Assembly: GCA_963738325.1 (NCBI GenBank)
Contig: CAVTWD010000001.1
Location: 310,001-374,000, forward strand
DNA length: 64,000 bases
Direction of reading: 5' to 3'
Origin: CAVTWD01 sp963738325
Lineage (GTDB): Bacteria > Actinomycetota > Acidimicrobiia > Acidimicrobiales > Ilumatobacteraceae
Shown: positions 42,900 through 52,206 of the stretch, piece by piece
Layout: each line of letters starts with the position of its first letter
Position numbering within the stretch: the first letter of the stretch is position 1
The notes under the pieces: model-generated
What the model was told of the DNA's origin: nothing
Database searches by the model: none
What the model saw: only the letters and a program-made list of their open reading frames with translations
Position numbers and translations under genes: made by a program

Positions 42900-43634
42900 T
42901 CAGAGGTCATGCAGGGCCACGAACAACTCTGCGGCGGCGGCGCCCACCCGACGCCCGTGCTCGGCCAACCGCTCCCGCACCCGCCGGCGGAAGGCCTCGA
43001 GCTGTGCCTCGTCGGTCGCCTTCATCGTCGACTCGAACTGACTCGTGTGTGCCTCGAGGGCGGCGAGCTTGACGTCGACGAAGTCGCTGACCACTTCGGC
43101 GTGGTTCGCATCGTCCGCCTCCCAGAGCAGCAGGGTGCGAGGACGGTGCGGCGCCAGCCCCTGCTTCGGGAAGAAGTGCGGATCGCGCGCCGCCACGATC
43201 CCTTCGCAGGCGAGGAAGCCCGCGTTGCGGTGATCGGGATGGAGGCGGTAGCGCCTCCATGGATCGTGGCCGAGGACGACGTCGGGGCGCAGCGTGCGGA
43301 GCACGCGCGCCACGTCGGCTCGTTCGGTCTCGCCGCTCTGGAGCTCGCCGTCGACGTGGTCGAGGAGGATGACCTCGCCGGTGGCGCCGAGCGCCGCTGC
43401 GGCGGCCCGCTGCTCCTCCTGCCGGCGCGCGATCAGGGCGGCGCGGTCCGCCTCGGGGTCCCATGTCCCCTTCGACCCGTCGGTCAGCACGAGGTGATGG
43501 ACGACGCAACCGGCGGCGGCCCACTTCGCCAGCGTCGCACCGCAGCCGAACTCGACATCGTCGGGATGGGCGGCGATAGCGAGGGCCGACGAGGGCGTCG
43601 GGAGGTTGGTCGTGAGGGGGCCGCCGCCGCTCAC
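42900..43634 (-). CDS. PIG-L family deacetylase
   Basis: 244-residue LmbE-like zinc deacetylase. The metal and catalytic motif is IAAHPDDVEFGCG, with a further metal-ligand His in HPDHRNAGFLACEG. Family members remove N-acetyl groups from sugar amines, including MshB in mycothiol synthesis, but substrate cannot be assigned from sequence alone. GTG 43634 overlaps the corrected stop of cofC (GTGA). The C-terminal helices (HTSQFESTMKATDEAQLEAFRRRVRERLAE) are typical of the family. Confidence 0.9.
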   Translation of the reverse strand: MSGGGPLTTNLPTPSSALAIAAHPDDVEFGCGATLAKWAAAGCVVHHLVLTDGSKGTWDPEADRAALIARRQEEQRAAAAALGATGEVILLDHVDGELQSGETERADVARVLRTLRPDVVLGHDPWRRYRLHPDHRNAGFLACEGIVAARDPHFFPKQGLAPHRPRTLLLWEADDANHAEVVSDFVDVKLAALEAHTSQFESTMKATDEAQLEAFRRRVRERLAEHGRRVGAAAAELFVALHDL

Positions 43635-44236
43635 CCGTGGCTGGCCGGGCTCGTTGGGACCGATGGCAGAGCACCTCGCGGAGCGACGGATGGGAGAGAT
43701 CATCGGGCACGTCGACGTCCCAGCCGAGGCGCGGCTCGCGGACGACGCGCACAGGTAGGCGCAGGCGGCGCGCCTCGGCGGCATGCCTGCGGAACGACCC
43801 GGGCCCGTAGGCGAAGCGGAAGCCGGCCCCGGCCGGAACGCACGCGACGTTGGTGCCGTCGTCGTGCCGGTCGGGCACGAGGGTGACGACGCCGAGGCGG
43901 CCGAGCCAGGTGAGATCGATGGCAAGCGGGAGGTCGGCGTGGGCGACGAGCACGCGGTCGAAGCCACCGCGGCCGAGGGCGGCGACGCCGTCGCTGACCG
44001 CGCCGTTCAGGCCGAGGCCGGGTCGCCACAGCACGTCGGCGCCGGCCTCCTTGGCCAAGGCGGCGACCTCGTCGTCGTCGCACACGACGAAGGTGGGGAG
44101 GTCGCTGGCCGCGGCGAGCACCGTGGCGGCCATGCTGACGAGCGAGGGCGGCACGCTCCGCGGGATCGAGCACGGGGGCGAGGCGCAACTTGGCGTGACT
44201 GAAGGCCTTCACCGGGACGAGAACGGCGACGCCCAC
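43631..44236 (-). CDS. cofC: 2-phospho-L-lactate guanylyltransferase (CofC), frame-broken
   Basis: About 202 residues. The start VAVLVPVKAFSHAKLRLAPVL is the nucleotide-binding lead of CofC; the next frame carries VVCDDDEVAALAKEAGADVLW, LGLNGAVSDGVAALG and VLVAHADLPLA (metal Asp), then YGPGSFRRHAAEARRLRLPVRVV and WDVDVPDDL. It makes the activated phospho-lactate or phosphoenolpyruvate intermediate of coenzyme F420. Breaks are near 44133 and 43675; the corrected end LPSVPTSPASHG overlaps the PIG-L start. It supports F420 use by the LLM enzyme at 6080. Confidence 0.88.
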
Positions 44237-44259
44237 CGCGGCGAGTCTACGGTGGCCTC

Positions 44260-45267
44260 GTGACGATCCGGATAGGGGTGATCGGGGCGGGCTCCTGGGG
44301 GACTACGGTCGCCTCGTTGACGACCACGAACGCTGACACGTTGTTGTGGGCGCTCGAGCCCGAAGTGGCTGTCGACATCAACGAGAACCACTGCAACGGG
44401 ATGTACCTCCCGGGGTTCGAGCTACCCGAAGGCTTGCGGGCGACGTCCGATCTCGACGAGGTGGCCGCGTTCGCGGACGTCGTGGTGATGGGCGTCCCGT
44501 CCGAGTACTACCGGAACGTCTTGGAGAGCGCCGCCCCACCGTGCGGCCGTGGGTTCCCGTCGTCAGCCTCACCAAGGGCCTCGAGCGCGACACGTTGAAG
44601 CGGATGAGCGAGATCGTCCGCGAGGTGCTGCCAGGTCATCCCGTCGCCGTGCTCACTGGTCCGAACTTGGCCAAGGAGGTGCTCGCCGGTCATCCCGCGG
44701 CGAGTGTGGTGGCCATTCACGACGACGTCATCGCCACAGAGCTGCAGCGGCTCTTCAGCACGTCCCGGCTCCGTGTGTACACGAATCCGGACATCGTCGG
44801 CTGCGAGGTGTCGGGCGTGGTGAAGAATGTGATCGCGATCGCCGCCGGGATGGCAGAGGGCATGGGGTTCGGCGACAACAGCCGAGCCGCGCTCATCACC
44901 CGAGGGCTGGCCGAGATGAGCCGGCTCGGCATCGCCCTCGGCGGGCAGGCGTTGACGTTCTCCGGGCTGGCGGGGATGGGGGATCTGATCGCCACGTGCT
45001 CGAGCCACCAGAGCCGCAACAACACGGTGGGGAGGGAGCTCGGCAAAGGCCGGCCGATCACCGACGTGTTGGCTGAGATGACCCAGGTGGCTGAAGGGGT
45101 GAAGAGCTCGCCCTCGGTGCTCGACGCTCGCCCGCCGCCACGAGGTGGACATGCCGATCACCGAACAGGTGGTGGCGGTGTGCCACGAGGGCCTGTCCGC
45201 ACTGGATGCCCTGGCGGCGCTCATGCGCCGATCCCAGAAGCCGGAGATCTACGGCATCCGGACGTGA
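44260..45267 (+). CDS. gpsA: Glycerol-3-phosphate dehydrogenase [NAD(P)+], frame-broken
   Basis: About 335 residues, the usual GpsA length. The NAD(P)-binding start is IRIGVIGAGSWGTTVASL, followed by VVSLTKGLE, VLTGPNLAKEVLAGHPAASVVA, the catalytic-lysine region GVVKNVIAIAAGMAEGMGFGDNSRAALITRGL and AGMGDLIATCSS. It makes sn-glycerol-3-phosphate for phospholipids. Breaks near 44545 and 45125 cancel in length; the end is HEVDMPITEQVVAVCHEGL to IYGIRT. GTG start at 44260, 23 bases from divergent cofC. Confidence 0.93.
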
Positions 45268-46491
45268 TCACTCTCGGTGCCCTCGGCTCGCCCCGGAGGG
45301 CCCGGGTCACGCCGTGGGGCGCGGTCGAGGTGGGGGACCGCGGCCCGCTCCTCGATTGGTGGGTGGCCGCCGACGACCGCTGGCACGCCCCCCGAGTGGC
45401 AGCCGCGCTCCGTCAGCGGCGGTTGCGGGGCACGCCGGTCGTCGAGACGGTGCTGCGGGTGCCCCGGGGAGACGTGGCGCTCCGCGCCTACATGACCGCG
45501 GATTGCGGCGGCTTGCTCGTCCTCGAGCTCGAGAACGCTTCGCCACTCCCGGTAGCCGTGGCGTTCAGTCGATCAGATCTCGTCGCCTCCCGCGCCCTGT
45601 CGCCCGTGCCGCCGGTCGCCGAGATCGAGATCCCGCCGGGTTCGGTCACCGTGCCGCTTGCCCACCGGACCGCGACCCGCCTCGCCCTCCTCCCCCGAAC
45701 GCCCAGCCCGCGCGTGGGGCAACGATTCGGTACCGATTCGGTGCCGCACGCCCGCGAGGGGATCCGGCCGGAGCGGTTGGCGTCGGCGGCGCGCGTCGCC
45801 GCGGGCTGGCTCACCCATGTCGAATCGGCGGCGCGGCGTCGTCGTCCCGGAGGCGGGCCTCATGGAGCGGCTCGTCTCCGCCCGTGGTGAACTGCTGCTC
45901 GAGGGCCCGCCGACGGCGGACGCCGACCCCATCGGCTTCCTCCTCGGGGTGGCCGAGACGACCCGGCTCGGTGAGCCGGCCGCCCCGCTCGCGTCCGCGG
46001 TGGCGCGCGCCGCGGAAAGCGTCGGGCGCGGGCGGGCCTCCGCGTCACCGTGGGAAGCCACCCTCGCGCTCTGGGCCGCCTCCACCGTGCTGGCCCTTGG
46101 AGGCGAGGTCGTCGCCGCACGCGACGCCGCGCGGCTCGCGAGTGCGTCGCGGCCCTGCGGCCCGCGACCACCAGAGCCGCCGGCCGACGCGGCACGGTTC
46201 GCGGCGTGGTTGCTGAGCGCCCTCGTCGTCGCCACCGAGGGTGGCGCCCAACTTGCCGCGGCCCCATCCCCGGCTTGGATCGGCCATTCCCTCGAAGCCC
46301 ACCGCGTCGCCGTGCCCCGGGGTGAGGTCTCGTTCGCGCTCCGGTGGCACGGTGAGCGCCCGGCGCTGCTATGGCGGGCCGAACCCGCAGTGGCCTTGTC
46401 CTGCGGGGTCGACTCCACCTGGCGTAGCGACGCACCCTCCGGGGAGGCCCTGTTGTCCCCCGCGCCGGGCGAGCCCCACGAGGACCGCTAG
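45264..46491 (+). CDS. Conserved-looking protein of unknown function, frame-broken
   Basis: About 409 residues, not recognised. The GTG overlaps the gpsA stop (GTGA). The N-terminal half has strand-rich sequence such as LLDWWVAADDRWHAPRVAAALRQRRLRG, LRAYMTADCGGLLVLELENASPLPVAVAFSRSDL and EIEIPPGSVTVPLAHR. The C-terminal half after the break near 45840 (MERLVSARGELLLEGPP onwards) is Ala-rich and helical, with a GEVSFALRWHGERPALLW motif near the end. Codon use fits its neighbours. A palindromic dispersed repeat (45718-45745) lies inside the frame and encodes QRFGTDSVP. Confidence 0.6.
45718..45745. repeat. Dispersed palindrome with GGTACC centre, inside a gene
   Basis: Arms GGCAACGATTCGGT and ACCGATTCGGTGCC form an imperfect 28-base palindrome. 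A second copy differing at one base is at 60436-60463 in a non-coding region; both continue GCAC. Here it lies within the gene at 45264. Confidence 0.8.
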
Positions 46492-46522
46492 TGCCGCGGG
46501 GCCCGCCGCTACGCGGGTCCGT

Positions 46523-47299
46523 TCAGTCCTCTGCGGCGAGCAAGGTTCGGGTGGCAGCGAGGACGATCCGGGCCCGCTCGACTGGGTCCGGGTGCGTGTT
46601 CGTCAGAGACCGCGACCGCAGCTCGACCGAGATCGGCACCCCGGGGACGGCGGCGAGCAGCTCCACCAAAGGGAGTTCGCCCTCGCCGGGGAGAAGGCGT
46701 CCCTCCAGGGCCTCATCCCGCAGCGCGTCGGGCTCGGGGGGCTGGCGGGGAGCGTCGGCGATCTGCACGTAGGGAAGCAAGCCGGGGTTGAGGCCGGCGA
46801 GCTCGGAGGGCGCGCCACCCGAGCGCGACAAGTGCAAGCTGTCGACCAGGATGCCGGCGTTCGCTCGGCCCGCGCCGGCGATCACTTCGTGTGCGTCGGC
46901 CAGCGTGCGCACCGCCATGATCGGCAGGAACTCGAGCACGAGCACCAGGCCGTGATCCGCGGCCACGTCGCAGAGCTGCCCGAACCGTTCAACGGTCCGT
47001 GGGCGGTCAGGGTCGCGACTCGCCACCAGCACGTAGCGCGCCCCGACCTCTGCGCCCGCGGCGATGAGCGCCTCGCCCCGGTCACCTGCGGGGCCCAAGA
47101 TGACGGGCTCGATGTCCAGCGCGACCAGCCCGGTGGCGTCCAGCCGCGAGCGCACGTGTCGGGCACGGGTCGGGGTCCACGACGACGGATCGAACCAGAC
47201 GCCGGCACCGTCGAACCCCGCTTCGGCCGCGGCCGACACCGCCGCTTCGGGCGGGATGTCGAGCACCACGCCGGCCGCCAGCGAGACGAGGCGACTCAC
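46523..47299 (-). CDS. Sugar phosphate isomerase/epimerase family TIM barrel
   Basis: 258-residue xylose-isomerase-like protein. It has SLAAGVVLDIPPEAAVSAAAEAGFDGAGVWFD, LVLVLEFLPIMAVRTLADAHEVI with a metal Glu, GILVDSLHLSRSG and a late ISVELRSRSL with the last metal Glu. It is a paralogue of the gene at 23526, sharing the EFLPF/EFLPI and VDS-H patterns. The GTG start lies within the first unit of a 44-base tandem repeat that repeats the start codon upstream. It follows the deaminase gene on the same strand. Confidence 0.8.
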   Translation of the reverse strand: MSRLVSLAAGVVLDIPPEAAVSAAAEAGFDGAGVWFDPSSWTPTRARHVRSRLDATGLVALDIEPVILGPAGDRGEALIAAGAEVGARYVLVASRDPDRPRTVERFGQLCDVAADHGLVLVLEFLPIMAVRTLADAHEVIAGAGRANAGILVDSLHLSRSGGAPSELAGLNPGLLPYVQIADAPRQPPEPDALRDEALEGRLLPGEGELPLVELLAAVPGVPISVELRSRSLTNTHPDPVERARIVLAATRTLLAAED

Positions 47300-47435
47300 G
47301 GCGACCTCGCTTCCCTGGCCGCCTGCGAGACGAGGCGACCCGCGGCGACCACGCTTCCCTGCCCGCCAGCGGAGACGAGGCGACTCACGGCGACCTCGCT
47401 TCCCTGGCCGCCTGCGAGACGAGGCGACTCACGGC
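47283..47435. repeat. Tandem repeat, 44-45-base period, about 3.5 copies
   Basis: Units begin at 47283, 47327, 47372 and 47416, each starting GAGACGAGGCGAC; the last ends after 20 bases. Read on the minus strand, each of units 1, 3 and 4 carries GTGAGTCGCCTCGTCTC, the start and first codons of the isomerase gene; unit 2 has a variant. Units are not a multiple of three, so the copies are in different frames. Confidence 0.9.
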
Positions 47436-47448
47436 ATCCTCTCCTCGC

Positions 47449-48821
47449 TCATGAGGACACCGCCTGGATGCGTTCGCTGCACTCGCGATGCCGCCGAAGC
47501 ATCTCTTCGACGTCGTCGCTCACGAGCCGGCCGTTGCGCACGACGACACGTCCCGCGATCACCGTGTGGCGCGCCGCCACCGGGCCACAGCGTAGCCACG
47601 CGTCCACCGGGTCAGTGATGGCGCCGGCGAAGGCAATCCCCTCCAGCGGCCAGCACACGAGGTCTCCGACCGCGCCCGCTGCGAGCTGACCGAGCTCGCC
47701 CGTGCGCCCCAGGCAGGCGGCGCCGCCGAGCGTCGCCATCTCCAGCGCATCGCGGGCCCCGGTGGAACGGGGGCCGGCGCGTTGACGGCCGAGCAGCATG
47801 GCATTGCGCGCCTCCATCCACAGCGACGCGGAGTCGGCCGAGGCCGAGCCATCGCACCCGAGGCCCACCGCGACGCCCGCCGCCCGTAGTTCACGCACCG
47901 GGGCGATCCCGCCGCCACCGATCATCATGTTCGAGCTCGGGCAGTGCGCCACCCCGACGCCGGCGCGTCCGAGGCGGGCGATCTCGGCCTCGTTCGGATA
48001 GATGCAGTGGGCGACCCAAGACCGTTGCGTGCACCAGCCGACGTCCTCGAAGTGCTCGATCGTCCGCTTGCCGAATGTCGCTTCGGCGAACGCGTCCTCG
48101 TCGGCGTCCTCCGCGAGGTGGGTGTGGAGGCGGACGTCGAGGCGCTCGGCCAACTCGGCCGTGCGGGTCATGAGCTCGGGCGTCACGGAGAAGGGCGAGC
48201 ACGGGGCCAGCGCGATCCGCACCATCGCGCCCGGTGACGCGGTCATGGTGGGCGTGCGACGAGCCGTTCGGAGTCGGCGAGGATCTCGTCGTCGTCCTGC
48301 ACCACCGAGTCGGGCGGCAGGCCTCCGTCCTTCTGCGAGAGGCTCATCGACCCACGGCTCGGATGGAACCGCACGCCGAGCTCTCGTGCTGCTGCGATCT
48401 CGGCGGCGATGAGATCGCCCGCGTCCTTCGGGTGGACGTAGAGATGGTCGGTGCTCGTGGTGCACCCGCCGAGCGCCAGCTCGGCCAGTCCGATCCACGC
48501 CGACACGAAGGCGGCTTCCTCGTCGAGCCGGCTCCACAGCGGGTAGAGCGCGCTGAGCCATTCGAACAAGCTCGCCTGGTTGGCGGCCCGGTAGGCACGG
48601 GTCAGGTTCTGGTAGATGTGATGATGCGTATTGATGAGACCGGGGGTCACGAGACAGCCGCGCGCGTCCAAGGTCGTAGCCGCGGGCGGCGGGGTCGTCG
48701 TCGCCGTCCCCACCGCGTCGACGAAGCCATTGGTGATCTCGACCCACCCGCCGGCGAGCTCGCGCCGGTCACGGTCCATGGTCGCCACCAACTCGGCCCC
48801 GGTCACGACGAGATCGGCCAC
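47449..48821 (-). CDS. 8-oxoguanine deaminase-like amidohydrolase, frame-broken
   Basis: About 457-residue metal-dependent amidohydrolase. The first metal motif is LVTPGLINTHHHIYQNLTRAY, then GGCTTSTDHLYVHP, the family-specific LPPDSVVQDDDEILADSERLV, HTHLAEDADEDAFAEATFG with a metal His, WVAHCIYPNEAEI with the next His, AHCPSSNMMIGGG and CDGSASADSASLW with the metal Asp. The LPPDSVVQ pattern matches 8-oxoguanine deaminase and AtzB-like enzymes. The break is near 48245. GTG start at 48821. The substrate could be another oxidised purine or triazine. Confidence 0.85.
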
Positions 48822-48856
48822 GTCTTGACCTTAGGACGCGCTCTAACCTGAGGTTC

Positions 48857-49285
48857 GTGAGGATCGCGTTCGGCACTGATGAGCGGACCGCGGCGACTGA
48901 CGCGATGAAGGGCTGGCTCACCCGGCAGGGCCACGAGCTGGTCTTCGTCGTCGAGGAGGATCCGTGGCCTGACGTGGGACGCGGCGTCGGGACCGCGGTC
49001 GCCAGCGGGCAGGCGGATCGGGGCGTGGTGTGCTGCTGGACCGGCACCGGAGTGTCGATCGCGGCCAACAAGGTGGTCGGTGTGCGGGCCGCGCTCTGCA
49101 CGGATGCCGAGACCGCTCGCGGGGCCCGGCGCTGGAACGACGCCAACGTGGTGGCCCTCGGCCTGCGGCTCACCACTGAGACGCTGGCCTCCGAGGTGCT
49201 CGCCGCGTTCCTCGACACGGCCGCCTCTGCCGACGAGGCCGCCACGATCGCCACCGTCGAGCCGGCCGTGGGCTCACGTCCGTGA
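48857..49285 (+). CDS. RpiB/LacA/LacB-family sugar-phosphate isomerase
   Basis: 142-residue RpiB-fold protein. The hallmark active-site strand is GVVCCWTGTGVSIAANKVVGVRAALC, the family GxxxCGTGxGxxIAANKxxGIRAA motif with the usual Cys-Gly changed to Cys-Trp, then DAETARGARRWNDANVVALGLRLT. It starts RIAFGTDERTAATDAM instead of the usual DHAG lead, so it may be a divergent isomerase rather than a true ribose-5-phosphate isomerase. Its stop overlaps the selD GTG (GTGA). Confidence 0.85.
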   Translation: MRIAFGTDERTAATDAMKGWLTRQGHELVFVVEEDPWPDVGRGVGTAVASGQADRGVVCCWTGTGVSIAANKVVGVRAALCTDAETARGARRWNDANVVALGLRLTTETLASEVLAAFLDTAASADEAATIATVEPAVGSRP

Positions 49286-50287
49286 CCGACGTCGACATCC
49301 GCCTCACCGAGTGGACGGCCTGCGGCGGGTGTGCGGCCAAGTGGGGGGCGGGCCCGCTCAGTCGCCTCGTGGCGGAGCTCTCCCAAGGGTCCGATGCGTC
49401 GCTCCTCGTGGGCCTCGCTCCCTCGGACGACGCCGCGGTGTACCGGATCTCCGACGACGTGGCCCTCGTGTCCACCACCGACTTCTTCCCGCCGCTCGTG
49501 GACGATCCCGACGACTTCGGAGCCATCGCCGCCGCCAACGCCTGCAGCGACGTGTTTGCCATGGGTGGGCGCGTGGTGCTGGCGCTCAACATCTCGGCCT
49601 TTCCGGAGCGCATGCCGACCGAGGCGATCGCCGCCATCCTCGTGGCCGCATCCGACGTCGTCCGAGAGGCTGGGGGAGTCGTGGCCGGCGGTCACACCAT
49701 TCGCAGCGAGGAGCCGATCTTCGGTCTGGCCGTCCAGGGCTTCGTGGATCCGAAGCGGGTCTTCACCAAGGCCGGCGCCCGGCCTGGCGACGTCCTCGTG
49801 CTGACCAAGCCCATCGGCACCGGCATCGTGCTGGCGGGAGGCACCGACGAGGACAAGCGCGCCGCCATCGCGTCGATGCGCACGCTCAACCGGACCGCGT
49901 CCGAGGCACTGGGAGCGTGCGAGGCGGCGGTGCACGCCGTGACCGATGTGACCGGCTTCGGGCTCTGCGGCCACGGCTGGGAGATGGCCGAACGGTCCGG
50001 CGTCCGCCTCACGTTCGAGACCGCCGCGCTCCCCACGTACGCCGGCGCGCTGAGCGCGGCGTCGCGGCGGGGTGCGTACGGGAGGCGACCGCCGCAATCG
50101 GGAGCATCTCGCGGGACACGTCGCGAGTGGCGTGGCGGAGGCGGTCGAGGCGCTCTGCTTCGATCCCCAGACCTCCGGCGGCCTCCTTGCCGCGGTCGAT
50201 CCCGCCGCCGTCGACGCACTGGGGTCCGCCGGGTTCGTCGCCATCGGCCAGGTCGAGCCCGGACCGGCCGGGGTCACCTTGCGCTGA
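49282..50287 (+). CDS. selD: Selenide, water dikinase (SelD), frame-broken
   Basis: About 334 residues. The catalytic N-terminal loop is TACGGCAAKWG, with Cys at the usual Sec/Cys position and the essential Lys; ATP/metal contacts include LVSTTDFFPPLVDDPDDFGAIAAANACSDVFAMGG, GGHTIRSEEPIFGLAVQG and DVTGFGLCGHGWEMA, and the end has CFDPQTSGGLLAAV. It makes selenophosphate for selenocysteine or selenouridine. The break is near 50080. No other selenium gene is in the window. Start GTG overlaps the upstream stop. Confidence 0.93.
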
Positions 50288-50319
50288 AGGACCGTGGCCG
50301 CCGGCGCTAGGTTCGCCGG

Positions 50320-50994
50320 GTGCCCGTGCGGACGAAGGCGCCCACCCGCACCGTCGAGCGCGGGTTGTGGGACGATGGGCACGGCGTCGTCGTGGGCATC
50401 GACGAGGTCGGGCGGGGCGCCTGGGCCGGCCCGCTCATGGTGGGGGCGGCCGTGTTGCCCCGCGATCGGCGAGTGAACCGGGTTCGCGACTCCAAGGCGC
50501 TCACCGAGGCCGAGCGGGAGAAGCTGTTCGACCGGGTGGCGTCGTGGTGCCTCGCCTGGTGCGTCGGCTCGGCCAGCCAGCCCGAGTGCGACGACCTCGG
50601 CATGGCCGAGGCCCAACGGCTCGCGGCGCGGCGCGCCGTCGACGGGCTGGGCCTTGCCGTCGACGCCGCCGTCGTCGACGGCAAGTGGGACTTCGTGCGC
50701 GACGTGGTGCCCCACACCTATCGCCTGGTGCGGGCGGACGCGCTGTGCCTCTCGGTCGCAGCCGCCTCGATCCTGGCCAAGGTGACCCGGGACCGGGTGA
50801 TGCGCGAGCTGGCCGAGCACTATCCCCCATGGTCGTTCGACACGAACAAGGGCTACCCGTGCCCGGTCCACAAGGCCGCCCTGCAGGGCTACGGCCCGAG
50901 CGCCATCCACCGCCGCACGTGGATCTTCATGGACCACTACGTCCCCTGGCCCGGGATGCGGATCCATCGCGCCCTCCAACCGACGCTTTTCTAG
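50320..50994 (+). CDS. rnhB: Ribonuclease HII
   Basis: 224-residue RNase HII that removes ribonucleotides from DNA-RNA hybrids. The catalytic motif is VVGIDEVGRGAWAGP (Asp-Glu), followed by VRDSKALTEAEREKL, the third acidic residue in VDAAVVDGKWDF, and ADALCLSVAAASILAKVTRDR with the fourth. The DTNKGYPCPVHKAAL loop and YGPSAIHRRTW are typical. GTG at 50320, 33 bases after selD, so probably on one transcript. Confidence 0.93.
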   Translation: MPVRTKAPTRTVERGLWDDGHGVVVGIDEVGRGAWAGPLMVGAAVLPRDRRVNRVRDSKALTEAEREKLFDRVASWCLAWCVGSASQPECDDLGMAEAQRLAARRAVDGLGLAVDAAVVDGKWDFVRDVVPHTYRLVRADALCLSVAAASILAKVTRDRVMRELAEHYPPWSFDTNKGYPCPVHKAALQGYGPSAIHRRTWIFMDHYVPWPGMRIHRALQPTLF

Positions 50995-51042
50995 GGACGG
51001 AAACGCACGCACGAGGCGGGCCGCCGCACTACCGTCTCGTCC

Positions 51043-52181
51043 ATGAGCACCACCTACCAGGTGCGCTACCACCTGCCGGCCACGAAGGTGCGCTTCACGG
51101 GCTCGGTGGTCACGAAGGTCGACTCCGTCGTCGGCACGGTGTCGATCGCACCGGCGCATGCCGCGGCCGAGTTGATCGTCACCGCCGACGGCCGCACGAC
51201 GCTGACGGCGAGGGTCACCGCGGGTGGCCTCACCGACGTGAACCTCAGCCTCGGGCTCACCGACGACCAACGCCTCACGTCGGCCTCGGTCGAGACGACA
51301 GGGGAGGCCGGCAAGGTCGTCACCGGGGTCCTCGGGGTGGTCGCGTTCGCGGGAGCCCTCGCCGGGGTCCCGGTGCGAGTGCCGATCGAGGGCGGCTTCA
51401 TGGAAGAGGTCCCCGAGGCCCCACCCAGCGATCCCCGGGCCGCCTACGCAGACCAGCACCCGGTCGAGGCCGATCATCTCTCCCGCTACGAGCGCCTGGT
51501 GGCCGACCTGCGCGACCGGATCCTCACCCAGCGGGAGAAGCTCGTCGTCGAAGACGACGGCCCGACCCGTGTCGCCGCCGAACGCTCGTTGCGTTCGGCG
51601 CGCACGCAACTGGCGCGTGGTCGACGAGCTCGATCGACTCACCGCCGGTTACGAGGGATGGCGGGCCTCGACGATCACGATGGAGACGGAGGAGCTCGCC
51701 TACGAGCTGCACCTCGACGACCTGCCGGTGCTCGAGCCGACCAACCCCCGAGCCTTCGACGGCAAGCCGCTCGCCCGCCGTGTCTGGGCGCGCCTCGGGG
51801 TGACGGTCGTGCTCGGCCCGACCCAATGGATCGACCGGACCCCGACCACCGCGGGCGGCGACGACGCCGGCATCTGGGTGCGCCAGCCCCGCCGCACGAC
51901 GTGGACGTGGTGGACGTGTCGAGCCGACGGCACGGCCGCGGACGCGAGAGGGATCGGCCATCGTGCTCGATCGAACCTGCCCGGCCGACTTCTACGGCTT
52001 CCGTCGTTCGGTGTGGGGCCGGCGGTCCGTGACGCTCACGATCTCGCCGGATGGAACGTTGCGCGGCTTGTCGGCCGGCTCGACCGCCACGGTGGCCGCG
52101 GCGGCAGACTCCGCGGCGAGCGCACCGAGCACCCTTGCCGGCGAAGCCGAGAAGCTCACGAAGCCCCCGTCCCCTTCGTGA
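51043..52181 (+). CDS. Protein of unknown function with basal DUF4831-like N-terminus, frame-broken
   Basis: About 379 residues, not assigned with confidence. The first part (TTYQVRYHLPATKVRFTGSVVTKVDSVVGTVSIAP and the beta-rich TLTARVTAGGLTDVNLSLGLTDDQRLTSASVETTGEAGKVV) looks like a secreted or surface beta-sandwich without a signal peptide. A middle segment has DELDRLTAGYEGWRASTITMETEEL; the end has FYGFRRSVWGRRSVTLTISPDGTLRGL and an Ala-rich tail. Breaks are near 51610 and 51950. The domain name is tentative. It precedes the wax ester synthase by 25 bases. Confidence 0.5.
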
Positions 52182-52206
52182 TGCCCACCGGGAAAGGAGC
52201 TCCGAC

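Noticed and set aside
49310..49350. Selenocysteine in SelD itself
   Set aside because: The catalytic position is encoded as cysteine in TACGGCAAK; no in-frame TGA is present there.
48769..51642. 957-codon minus-strand open frame
   Set aside because: It covers the plus-strand rpiB-like, selD and rnhB genes, which have clear catalytic motifs; the antisense translation has none.
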